From: an archaeon
GTDB lineage: Archaea; Nanobdellota; Nanobdellia; SCGC-AAA011-G17; GW2011-AR17
Length of the DNA stretch: 64,000 bases
Reading direction: 5' to 3'
NCBI GenBank assembly: GCA_018692925.1
Contig: JABHLH010000004.1
Span: 1 to 64,000 of the forward strand
Made by a program: the position numbers and the translations under genes. Below, piece by piece: positions 25,141-32,846 of this stretch. Position 1 is the stretch's first letter. Each line of letters opens with the position of its first letter. The notes under the pieces are model-generated. The model made no database searches and was not told the DNA's origin. It saw only the letters and a list, made by a program, of their open reading frames with translations.

Positions 25141-26211
25141 ATGGATTTAGAAAAAATATTAATCGTAGGAGCTGGAAATGGTGGTCAAGCAGCAGCAGTT
25201 GATTTAACTAGTCGTGGGTTTAAAGTTTGTTTATATGAATTTCCAGAATTTTCTGATAAATTACAAACTAAATTAAAAACACAAAGTATTACTGCAGAGG
25301 GAATTCTTACTGGTGGTATCAAAATAGATTTAATTACAACTGATGTAAAAAAAGCTTCAGAATATTCTAAAACTGTTCTTGTAACAATGCCTGCTTTTGG
25401 TCACCAACATTTCATTTCTACTTTCAAAGATGATATTCAAGAAGATTCTAGAGTTTATTTTTTCCCTGGAAATTTATCTACTCTGTTAACTTTAGAAATG
25501 AGTAACTTAACTGAGAAAGGAATTTCTCTTGTTGAATTTAATAGTTTACCTTATGGGTGTCGAATTAAAGAAGATGGAACAATAAAGATTGGAATTAAAA
25601 ATAGTTTGATGACCTTTGCTGCTTTTCCAGCTATTGATACTGAAAAAGTGGTTGAAGAAGTTGAAAAATTATATCCTGGGCAAGAACAGAGTCTAGATAT
25701 TTTAGAAGTTGCATTAAGTAATCCAAATCCATTAATTCATCCGCCTGGTGTTTTACTTAACATAGGAAGAATAGAGCATTCAGATGGAAATTTTTATATG
25801 TATAATGAAGGCATGACTCCATCTATTCTAAAAATAATTGAATCTGTTGATAAAGAAAGACAAAAAATTGCAGAAGAACTTTCATATAAACTAATTGCTT
25901 TTAGTGAATTTGGTGGTATCCTAGTTGATGGAAGAAAAGAACATTTTATTACATGTGGTGAAGAGGCATTAATGTTGGGTCCTTGTAATAGAAATAACAG
26001 ATATTTGACTGAGGACGTTCCATATGGTTTAGTTTATTGGAGTGAAATTGGAAAAAAATTAGGAATAGAAACTCCTCATACAGATGCGATTATAACTATG
26101 ACTTCAAGTATTTGTGATTTAGATTTTTCAAAACAAAGAAATTACATAAGAGATTTACTTCCAGATGGTTCAAGAGAGATGAGAAGATTTTTATATAGGG
26201 GGAAAATTTAA
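25141..26211 (+). CDS. Opine dehydrogenase-like NAD(P)-dependent enzyme
   Basis: 356 aa. The N-terminal Rossmann motif is IVGAGNGGQAAAVDL (GxGxxG), with an acidic residue (YEF) afterwards. The C-terminal octopine/nopaline-dehydrogenase domain shows NPNPLIHPPGVLLNIGRIE, YNEGMTP and KERQKIAEELSYKL, with conserved His and Asp/Glu. Family members reductively couple an amino acid amine to a 2-oxo acid, giving an N-carboxyalkyl amino acid (opine). Separated by 2 nt from Y1. It is the clearest chemical clue to this operon's product; substrate is unknown. Confidence 0.8.
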   Translation: MDLEKILIVGAGNGGQAAAVDLTSRGFKVCLYEFPEFSDKLQTKLKTQSITAEGILTGGIKIDLITTDVKKASEYSKTVLVTMPAFGHQHFISTFKDDIQEDSRVYFFPGNLSTLLTLEMSNLTEKGISLVEFNSLPYGCRIKEDGTIKIGIKNSLMTFAAFPAIDTEKVVEEVEKLYPGQEQSLDILEVALSNPNPLIHPPGVLLNIGRIEHSDGNFYMYNEGMTPSILKIIESVDKERQKIAEELSYKLIAFSEFGGILVDGRKEHFITCGEEALMLGPCNRNNRYLTEDVPYGLVYWSEIGKKLGIETPHTDAIITMTSSICDLDFSKQRNYIRDLLPDGSREMRRFLYRGKI

Positions 26212-26225
26212 ACTCAAAAAACAAA

Positions 26226-27230
26226 ATGGAATTAGACAAACTATTATCACAAAATGGACTTGTACAAGAATATCCTAGAGCACAAGATATTAGAGAAAGA
26301 GCTAGCTTATCTTCTCCTATCAAATTATTTTATGGAGAAACATATGATGATAAAGGCCATACTATTGATAGTATGAAATATTATTTATTTGTTGCAGATT
26401 TAGCTGATTCATTAAGAGAAGAAGGTTTTTTTGTTGATCCAACAATTCTTGTCGCGGATACAGCTGCATGTAGAAATATAAAACCAACTCTTAAAGATCG
26501 TTATATGTCTTTAGGGAATGAGCGTGCAGATTTTATAAGAAAAGTAAATGATATTTATGGTACTGGTTTAAAGATTTTAAAAATGAGTGATTATATTGAT
26601 TCAGATAAATTTCTTTCTGAAAGAGAAAAAATAATTGGTCTTTGTAAATCAGAACCTGAGCTTATGGAAGATATTGAAAGATCTGTTCCTCAGAGTAAAA
26701 TAGATATTGAAAGAAAAAAAGGTTTTCTTTATTCATTTGATGAAATTACAACTATTCTTGATCTTGATATAAAAATTGGTCCTCCTCGTGAAAATCTATA
26801 TGATGTCCTTGCTAGAAAAATTGCAACTAAATATGGGAAAAGGGGACTGATGTCATTATTTTTAACTCCAACTTTTCCAGTTGGTGTTGATTGGACATAC
26901 TTTTTCATAAATGAGGGGATTGAAGATCATGGTATTACTGCATACAAAGCAGGAAGTAAAAGGTTACAACATTTCAGAGTTCTAGTTGGAAAATCTGATC
27001 CTAGTATTATTAGAGGTCACATTGATAATTCATTTATTTCAACAAACTCAGATCTTCCAAATCCTGTTTTAGATATTGGTATTATTTGTGAAATGGCAAA
27101 AAGAAGAATAGAAAAATCAAATTCACCAAGTTCACTTGCAGATGAATTTTATAGAGGAGAAATTACTCCATCACAATTAAAAGAAAAAGTTAAAGGAGAT
27201 ATAGATAAATTTATTTTATCAAAATTTTAA
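26226..27230 (+). CDS. Degenerate TyrRS-fold paralog (copy Y2)
   Basis: 334 aa. GETYDDKGHTIDSMKYYLF occupies the place of GFEPSGKIHLGH; only the first His of HIGH remains (H45). ILVADTAACRN fits ADLHAYLN of TyrRS. YSFDEITTILDLDIKIGPP (~169-187) fits YPIMQVNDIHYLGVDVAVGG, but the Tyr-pocket Gln and Asp are Glu and Thr. The end (NPVLDI; LADEFYRGEITPSQLKEKV) fits the TyrRS C-terminus (NPILDI; ELAEDFKSGQLHPLDLK). Hence TyrRS ancestry is likely and ordinary Tyr activation unlikely. About 14 nt after the opine-dehydrogenase gene. Confidence 0.6.
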   Translation: MELDKLLSQNGLVQEYPRAQDIRERASLSSPIKLFYGETYDDKGHTIDSMKYYLFVADLADSLREEGFFVDPTILVADTAACRNIKPTLKDRYMSLGNERADFIRKVNDIYGTGLKILKMSDYIDSDKFLSEREKIIGLCKSEPELMEDIERSVPQSKIDIERKKGFLYSFDEITTILDLDIKIGPPRENLYDVLARKIATKYGKRGLMSLFLTPTFPVGVDWTYFFINEGIEDHGITAYKAGSKRLQHFRVLVGKSDPSIIRGHIDNSFISTNSDLPNPVLDIGIICEMAKRRIEKSNSPSSLADEFYRGEITPSQLKEKVKGDIDKFILSKF

Positions 27231-27231
27231 G

Positions 27232-28017
27232 ATGTCAAATATATACCCAATATTAAAAGGGCTTGTAGGAGCACCAACAGAAAAGAGATTTAATTTTATA
27301 GAATCACATCTCAAAAAATTAGGAATGGACCCAAGTGTTTATGAATTAGATTCTCAGAGAGGAAAAGATAAACACATTTCAGTAAAATTTGATTATGGTT
27401 CTGATCAGGAATTATGGCTTACTGCTAACTACGATACTTTTCAAAAATTACCTTCAGCAAATAATAATGCAAGTGGAGTTACAACTCTTTTAGATTTATC
27501 TGAGAGATTGTTACAAGGGGGAGATCTTCCAATAAATTTAAGATTAATATTTTTTGATGCTGGTCTGGATACAGATTTAATAACTCAAAGAAAAAGGAAT
27601 CCTGGTTTTATTGCAGGGTCAAAATATTTTTTAGATCATATGCTGAACGAAGAAATTGATTTTATCGAAAATTATGTCGGAGCAATTATTTTACAAGCAC
27701 TTGGTAAAGGAAATTTATGTACTTTCCAAAAAACTGGAAAGAAAAATGAAAACTCTAGCGAGTTAAATAAATTATTAAGATTAAGTGGGGATTCATTTGG
27801 AGACACTGTAGAATTAAAAGGACAAAGTCCTTTAACTGATAATATTTCTTTTCTAAGAGAAGGTTTAGATGCAACAGTATTAGCAAGATATCATGAAGGT
27901 TCTTGGCATAGAATGCAAACAAAGAAAGATGATCTTTCAAATATAAATCCAAATGTAATTCATTCAACAGTAGATTTTTTACATAATTTACTAATTTCAT
28001 ATGGAGGAAAAGAATAA
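27232..28017 (+). CDS. M28-peptidase-fold protein with replaced zinc ligands
   Basis: 261 aa. The M28 order is visible: LWLTANYDTF (normally HxD), PSANNNASG (normally GANDNASG), FFDAGLD (normally FDAEE), then LTDNISFLREGLDATVL and a final WHRMQTKKDDLS with His. Thus the first His, the bridging Asp and the Glu pair are Asn66, Asn78 and Gly-Leu 111-112. Zinc hydrolysis is therefore doubtful. It may be a glutaminyl-cyclase-like or scaffold descendant. Overlaps the W2 gene by one base (TAATG), so translation is coupled. Confidence 0.6.
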   Translation: MSNIYPILKGLVGAPTEKRFNFIESHLKKLGMDPSVYELDSQRGKDKHISVKFDYGSDQELWLTANYDTFQKLPSANNNASGVTTLLDLSERLLQGGDLPINLRLIFFDAGLDTDLITQRKRNPGFIAGSKYFLDHMLNEEIDFIENYVGAIILQALGKGNLCTFQKTGKKNENSSELNKLLRLSGDSFGDTVELKGQSPLTDNISFLREGLDATVLARYHEGSWHRMQTKKDDLSNINPNVIHSTVDFLHNLLISYGGKE

Positions 28018-29168
28018 TGGATCAAAGTGAATTAGAAGAAAAAGCAAGAGAGAATTTTGAAACAAAAAAATCAATAAGCGCTGAAGAAAATTCTTATTAT
28101 GAAGCAAAAATTGAAACTATGGGATTAAAAACTTTAGAAAGATTAATTCAATTTCATCCAAATCCAAGTAAACTTATGAAAAAAGGTGTTACCTTTGCTC
28201 ATCAAGATTTAGAAACTGTTGTAGAAGCAATAGGAAGAAATAAACCTTGGTCTGTTATTTGTGGACTTAATCCTTCAGGGCCATTACATCTTGGACATAA
28301 AATGATCTTTGATGAACTCTTATGGTTACAACAACAAGGGGCAGAAGTTTATATCCCAATAACAAATGATGAAAGTTATGTTGTAGGAAAATCTCCAACG
28401 CTAGCTGATTCAAGAAGAATTGCTTACGATTCTGTTATTCCTAGTATTATAGCAATGGGTTTTGATTCTAAAAAAACACATATTTATGTAATGTCAGATT
28501 ATCCTGAGATTTATAATGTAGCAATGGATTTATCAAAACATACAAATTTGAATAGGATATTTGGTGTTTTTGGTTTTGGAAAAGATGAAGTTGGTGAAAA
28601 TCCAGGCACTTTATTTTATCGAGGTGCAGTTCAACTTGCTCAGATACTTCTTCCTCAATTTGAAGAGTTTGGTGGTCCACAAGCAACTTTAATTAATGTT
28701 GGTGTTGACCAATACCCATATTTATTATTATCAAGAGATGTAGCAAGAAAAAAAGGTTTTGTTCCACCTTCAGCAATTTTTACAAAATTTTTACCAGGTT
28801 TAAGTGGCACAGGTAAAATGACTTCAAGTAGGATAAAATCTTCAATATTTTTAACAGATAGTCTAAAAGATGCTGAAAAAAAATTAAAAAAGGCTTATAC
28901 TGGAGGAAGTATATTAGCAGATTTTCAGAGAGAAAATGGTGGAGTTTTTGATATTTGTCCAATATATAATTTAAGAGCAAATCATTTTGAACCAGAATAT
29001 GATTTAAAAGATAGATGTTCTTCTGGTGACCTTTTATGTGGTTATTGTAAGAAAGATGCAATTACTGAAGTCCTACAATATTTAAGTGAACATCAAGCAA
29101 AATTAGAAGATGCAAAATCCAGAATTGATGAATATTTATTAAAAACTCCTATTCGTTCTATTCTTTAA
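28017..29168 (+). CDS. TrpRS-like synthetase paralog (copy W2)
   Basis: 383 aa. NPSGPLHLGHK (H91, H94) and GTGKMTSSR (~266-272) are the class I signatures. THIYVMSDYPEIYNVAM, GVDQYPYLLLSRDVARK and AYTGG follow archaeal TrpRS closely. A cysteine set (RCSSGDLLCGYCKKDA) near the C-terminus suggests a metal site. It could be a functional TrpRS or a synthetase with new use. Strongly similar to the gene at 30340, from a tandem duplication. Confidence 0.75.
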   Translation: MDQSELEEKARENFETKKSISAEENSYYEAKIETMGLKTLERLIQFHPNPSKLMKKGVTFAHQDLETVVEAIGRNKPWSVICGLNPSGPLHLGHKMIFDELLWLQQQGAEVYIPITNDESYVVGKSPTLADSRRIAYDSVIPSIIAMGFDSKKTHIYVMSDYPEIYNVAMDLSKHTNLNRIFGVFGFGKDEVGENPGTLFYRGAVQLAQILLPQFEEFGGPQATLINVGVDQYPYLLLSRDVARKKGFVPPSAIFTKFLPGLSGTGKMTSSRIKSSIFLTDSLKDAEKKLKKAYTGGSILADFQRENGGVFDICPIYNLRANHFEPEYDLKDRCSSGDLLCGYCKKDAITEVLQYLSEHQAKLEDAKSRIDEYLLKTPIRSIL

Positions 29169-29179
29169 AAAATTATAAG

Positions 29180-29267
29180 TGAGAACGCTGGGATTTGAAC
29201 CCAGATAAGTCGGGCTCTCCAGAATTTTTTTGGAGCCGACGACACTACCAGATTATGCTACGTTCCC
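29180..29267 (-). tRNA. tRNA-Trp(CCA) with a 15-nt intron
   Basis: On the minus strand GGGAACG pairs with CGTTCTC, the T arm is CTGGG-TTCAAAT-CCCAG and the discriminator is A. Anticodon stem GTCGG/CCGAC brackets CTCCAA, an intron and C38. The intron (29215-29229) gives a canonical bulge-helix-bulge: CTCC (32-35) pairs with GGAG, with 3-nt bulges AA/A and AG/C cut at positions 37/38. Mature length is 73 nt with no encoded CCA. It lies between two TrpRS-like genes. Confidence 0.93.
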
Positions 29268-29281
29268 GATTAAGTAAGGCT

Positions 29282-29309
29282 TATAAATAATAGATATTAT
29301 TTAAATTTA
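29282..29309. promoter_or_regulatory. Interleaved divergent promoters of tRNA-Trp and the Y3-W3 operon
   Basis: TATAAATA (29282-29289) suits plus-strand transcription of the gene at 29331, leaving a ~20-nt leader with GGAG before ATG. TTTAAAT (29300-29306) read on the minus strand is about 30 nt before tRNA-Trp. The two units therefore share one small control region. Confidence 0.4.
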
Positions 29310-29330
29310 TCTGAATAATGGAGATATATA

Positions 29331-30350
29331 ATGGAAATAAAGGAATTGTTTGCACAAAAAGGATTAGTTCAAGAATATTCTGATTTATCTAAAATATTGT
29401 CTCGAAAATCTCAAAAAATAAAAATTTTTTATGGTGAAACTTATGACGATAAAGGAAATACAATTGATAGTATCAAATATTACTTTTTTGTAGCAAATTT
29501 AGCTTATTGTTTAAAAAATATGGGTTTTAATGTTGAGCCAATTATTCTAATTGCAGATACTGCAGCTTGCAGAAACATTCCTTCAAAATTAAAAGAAAAA
29601 TTTATTGAAATTGGAAAAGATCGATTAAATTTTGTAAAAAAAATTAATGAAATTTATAAAACTGATTTGAGAATCGAATTAATGAGTGATTATAATAACA
29701 CTCCAGAGTTTAAGAAAAATTTAGACTTAATAAAAGAGATCTGTAATTCGAATGAAGAGCTTATGAAAGATATTGAAAAAACTGTTCCTCCAAGCAAAAT
29801 TGAAATTGAGAGAGAAAAAGAATTTGCTTATTCATTTGAAGAAATAGCAACAATAATTGATCTTGATATAAAGGTTGGTCCTCCTCGAGAAAAATTATAT
29901 GATATTGTTGCAAATAAAATATTAACTAAATTAAATAAAAAAGAATTACTTACTGCTTATTTAACTCCAACTTTTCCTTTGGGTTTAGATTTTGATTATT
30001 TTATTGCACATGAAGATATAGAAGAACATGGTATTACAGCATATAAAGCTGCGAGTAAAAGATTACAAGATAACAGAATTTTAATTGGAAAAACTAATTT
30101 AGATTCTGCTAAAAAACTAATTACAGATTCGTTTATCTCAAAAAATCAAAATCTTCCAAATCCTATTCTAGATATTGGTATTATTTCAGAGATGGCTGCA
30201 CAGAGATTAAATGGTCAAATTGAAGCTATTAAATTACATGACCAATTTTATTTAGAAAATATGGATATAGATAAATTTAAAGAAGAGGTTTATAATTTAT
30301 TAAGTAAAAATATTTTAGAACAATTTGAGGTTAATAACAATGGACATTGA
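29331..30350 (+). CDS. Degenerate TyrRS-fold paralog (copy Y3)
   Basis: 339 aa, close relative of Y2: GETYDDKGNTIDSIKYYFF replaces the HIGH region (both His lost), ILIADTAACRN, YSFEEIATIIDLDIKVGPP, LTPTFPLGLDFDYF, and NPILDIGIISEMA. No KMSKS loop, with only AYKAASKRLQ in its place. Tight conservation of pocket-lining segments between Y2 and Y3 shows that selection is still acting. Overlaps the following W3 gene by 11 nt. Confidence 0.6.
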   Translation: MEIKELFAQKGLVQEYSDLSKILSRKSQKIKIFYGETYDDKGNTIDSIKYYFFVANLAYCLKNMGFNVEPIILIADTAACRNIPSKLKEKFIEIGKDRLNFVKKINEIYKTDLRIELMSDYNNTPEFKKNLDLIKEICNSNEELMKDIEKTVPPSKIEIEREKEFAYSFEEIATIIDLDIKVGPPREKLYDIVANKILTKLNKKELLTAYLTPTFPLGLDFDYFIAHEDIEEHGITAYKAASKRLQDNRILIGKTNLDSAKKLITDSFISKNQNLPNPILDIGIISEMAAQRLNGQIEAIKLHDQFYLENMDIDKFKEEVYNLLSKNILEQFEVNNNGH

Positions 30351-31488
30351 AAGTATTTCAAAAAAAGAACACGTTGAAAAAGAAAGATTAAAAGAGGAAG
30401 CAGAGGATTATTATATTGAAAAATCAAAAGAACTTAGATTAAAAGATTTAACTCGTTTCAAAAAATATTTTCCTGAACCAAGTGAGAATATGAAAAAAGA
30501 TATTGCTTTTGCTCACAAAGATATCGACAAAATTGCAACAGCTATTGTTAGTAAAAAACCTTGGGCAGTTGTTTCAGGTTTAAATCCTTCTGGACCATTA
30601 CATTTTGGACATAAAACTATTTTTGATGAACTTTTATGGTTACAAAAACATGGAGCTGAAATATTTATTCCTCTTACAAATGATGAAAGTTATATTGTTG
30701 ATAAAACAAAAACTTTAGCAGAATCTAGAAAAATTGCTTATGAATCAGTTATGCCTAGCATTATAGCTATGGGTTTTGATCCTGAAAAAACACATATCTT
30801 TGTAGATTCAGATTATCCTGATATTTATAATGTTGCTATGCAATTATCTAAACAATTAAAGATTTCAAAAATAAGAAGTCTTTTCGGATTTAAAGATAGT
30901 GATAATGTAGGTTCTTTATTTTATAGAGGTGCAGTTCAAGTTTCACAGATTTTACTTCCACAGTATATTGAGTTTAATGGTCCAATAATAACATTAATTC
31001 CAATTGGGATTGATCAACATCCATATATATTACTTGCTAGAGATATTGCTAAGAAAAATGATATGCTCCCTCCTGCTGAATTAATTATGAAATTTTTACC
31101 TGGATTATTAGGTGCTGGTGGAAAGATGTCTGCTTCAATTAAAGGAAGTAGTATTTTTTTAACTGATGACATTAAAGAGGCAAAAGATAAAATTAAAAAG
31201 GCTTATACTGGTGGGATAATGTCTTCCAAATACCAAAAAGAACTTGGTGGTGTTCCAGAAGTTTGTTCCATATTTTTACTTCAGAAGTATCATTTTTTAA
31301 ATCAAGAAGAAGCTGAAGAACTTAATATTAAATGTAGAAGTGGATTAGTTCTTTGTAGTGAATGTAAAAAATGTACAAATGTTTTTGTTGAAAATTATTT
31401 AAAGGATCACAAAGAAAAATTTGAAAAAGCTAAAACTGAAATCCCTAAATTTTTATTGAAAAAAAGAATCACTTCTATTTTAGAATAA
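30340..31488 (+). CDS. TrpRS-like synthetase paralog (copy W3)
   Basis: 382 aa from the ATG at 30340. A TTG at 30325 is in frame, but GAGGT sits 8 nt before this ATG. NPSGPLHFGHK (H88, H91) and KMSAS (262-266) are intact, the latter identical to the canonical TrpRS loop, as are GIDQHPYILLARDIAKK and KAYTGG. C-terminal KCRSGLVLCSECKKC suggests a metal knuckle. Of the three copies it looks most like a working TrpRS and could be the housekeeping enzyme. Confidence 0.78.
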   Translation: MDIESISKKEHVEKERLKEEAEDYYIEKSKELRLKDLTRFKKYFPEPSENMKKDIAFAHKDIDKIATAIVSKKPWAVVSGLNPSGPLHFGHKTIFDELLWLQKHGAEIFIPLTNDESYIVDKTKTLAESRKIAYESVMPSIIAMGFDPEKTHIFVDSDYPDIYNVAMQLSKQLKISKIRSLFGFKDSDNVGSLFYRGAVQVSQILLPQYIEFNGPIITLIPIGIDQHPYILLARDIAKKNDMLPPAELIMKFLPGLLGAGGKMSASIKGSSIFLTDDIKEAKDKIKKAYTGGIMSSKYQKELGGVPEVCSIFLLQKYHFLNQEEAEELNIKCRSGLVLCSECKKCTNVFVENYLKDHKEKFEKAKTEIPKFLLKKRITSILE

Positions 31489-31541
31489 TTCTTTTAAATT
31501 TATTCCCCAACATTTATAACTAATAAAAAAACAAAAATCTT

Positions 31542-32372
31542 ATGTCTAATATAATTAAAATCAAAGAAATTGAAGTTAAAAGTATAATCACTCCTAGCAA
31601 ATTACCTTCTGCTGATTTCGTAATCAATCCATATATTGGTTGTCTACATTCTTGTATTTATTGTTATGCTGATTTCATGCGAAGGTTTACAGGGCACGGC
31701 GACGAGAAATGGGGCGAATTTGTTGATGTAAAAATAAATGCTGTTTCTGTTTTGGGCAATTTAAATAAAATTAAAGGAAAAACAGTTCTTTTTGGTTCTG
31801 TTACAGATCCTTATCATTCGATTGAATCAAAATATCAAATTACAAGAAATCTTCTAAAAGCTTTAGTTAATGAAAAAACAAAAATTGAAATCTTAACTAA
31901 AAATGGATTACTAGCAAGAGACATTGATATATTACAAAAGTTTGAAGATATTACTGTGGGTTTTTCTCTTGCAATTCTTGATGAATCAACCAGTAAAAAA
32001 TTAGAACCTTTTGCAAGCTCTCCTAAGATTAGAATAAAAACTCTTAAGGAAGCTAAAGAAGCAGGTCTAAAAACATTTGTTTTCCTTTCACCACTCTTTC
32101 CTTATATTAGTGAGATTGAAGAAATTATAGAATCAACAAAAGATTATGTAGATTATTTTATGTTTGAAAATTTAAATATTAGAGCAAATAATAGAGTACA
32201 AATTTTTAATTTTATAAAAGAAAATTTTCCTGATTTATTAGAAAAATATCAAGAGATTTATGACAAAGGAAATGAGATTTATTGGGAAGAACTTGAAGAA
32301 AAAATAAAAGTCTTATGTAAAAAACATTCTAAAGAATATAGAATATATTTTCATCATGGTAAAAACATTTAA
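31542..32372 (+). CDS. SplB-like radical SAM protein
   Basis: 276 aa. NPYIGCLHSCIYCYADF holds C34-x3-C38-x2-C41. The segment GSVTDPYHSIE and TKNGLLARDIDIL match the COG1533 family related to spore photoproduct lyase. The photolyase-specific C-terminal cysteine is not evident. Substrate unknown. TATA-like ATTTATAACT lies about 30 nt upstream, so it is probably a separate unit from the aaRS-like genes 54 nt before it. Confidence 0.75.
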   Translation: MSNIIKIKEIEVKSIITPSKLPSADFVINPYIGCLHSCIYCYADFMRRFTGHGDEKWGEFVDVKINAVSVLGNLNKIKGKTVLFGSVTDPYHSIESKYQITRNLLKALVNEKTKIEILTKNGLLARDIDILQKFEDITVGFSLAILDESTSKKLEPFASSPKIRIKTLKEAKEAGLKTFVFLSPLFPYISEIEEIIESTKDYVDYFMFENLNIRANNRVQIFNFIKENFPDLLEKYQEIYDKGNEIYWEELEEKIKVLCKKHSKEYRIYFHHGKNI

Positions 32373-32397
32373 ATAATAAAATATTCTCCAAGTAACA

Positions 32398-32832
32398 ATG
32401 AACAAAACTGACATTAAAGAAATAATACAAATAATTCTAAGCCATCTTGATAATCAAAAATTTACTTGGAGACTTGAAGGCAGTGCAAATTTACTAATTC
32501 AAGGAATAGAAACTTCTGTAAATGATTTAGACATTACAACTGATGAAGAAGGAATAAAAATTTTCAGAAATCAACTTAAAGAATATATTGAAAAAGATTT
32601 TTTTAGTGAAAAGATAAATGGCCCTTCAATTATATGTAATATTAACTCTTTTGAAATTGAAATAAATTGTTATGGTGATAGAAAAATAAATTATTTTGAT
32701 AAAATTCAAGAAATGACTTGGGAAAATTTAGATATACCTATATTACCCTTAAAATGGGCTAGAGAATTTTACAAACAAATAGATAGAAAAGAGAAAGTTG
32801 AATTGATTGACAAACATTTAAATATTTCCTAA
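32398..32832 (+). CDS. Minimal nucleotidyltransferase-fold protein
   Basis: 144 aa. RLEGSANLLIQGIE then NDLDITTDEE gives the G-S...D-x-D pattern of NTase-fold proteins, and SFEIEINCYGD holds a possible third acidic residue. It resembles stand-alone antitoxin- or AbiE-type transferases, though no toxin partner is adjacent. It ends 14 nt before the S66 gene and may be co-transcribed with it. Confidence 0.55.
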   Translation: MNKTDIKEIIQIILSHLDNQKFTWRLEGSANLLIQGIETSVNDLDITTDEEGIKIFRNQLKEYIEKDFFSEKINGPSIICNINSFEIEINCYGDRKINYFDKIQEMTWENLDIPILPLKWAREFYKQIDRKEKVELIDKHLNIS

Positions 32833-32846
32833 TAATTCTTTTATTC

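Noticed and set aside
28468..29061. Antisense frames inside the W2 gene
   Set aside because: His/Leu/Tyr-rich shadows of a conserved synthetase sequence.
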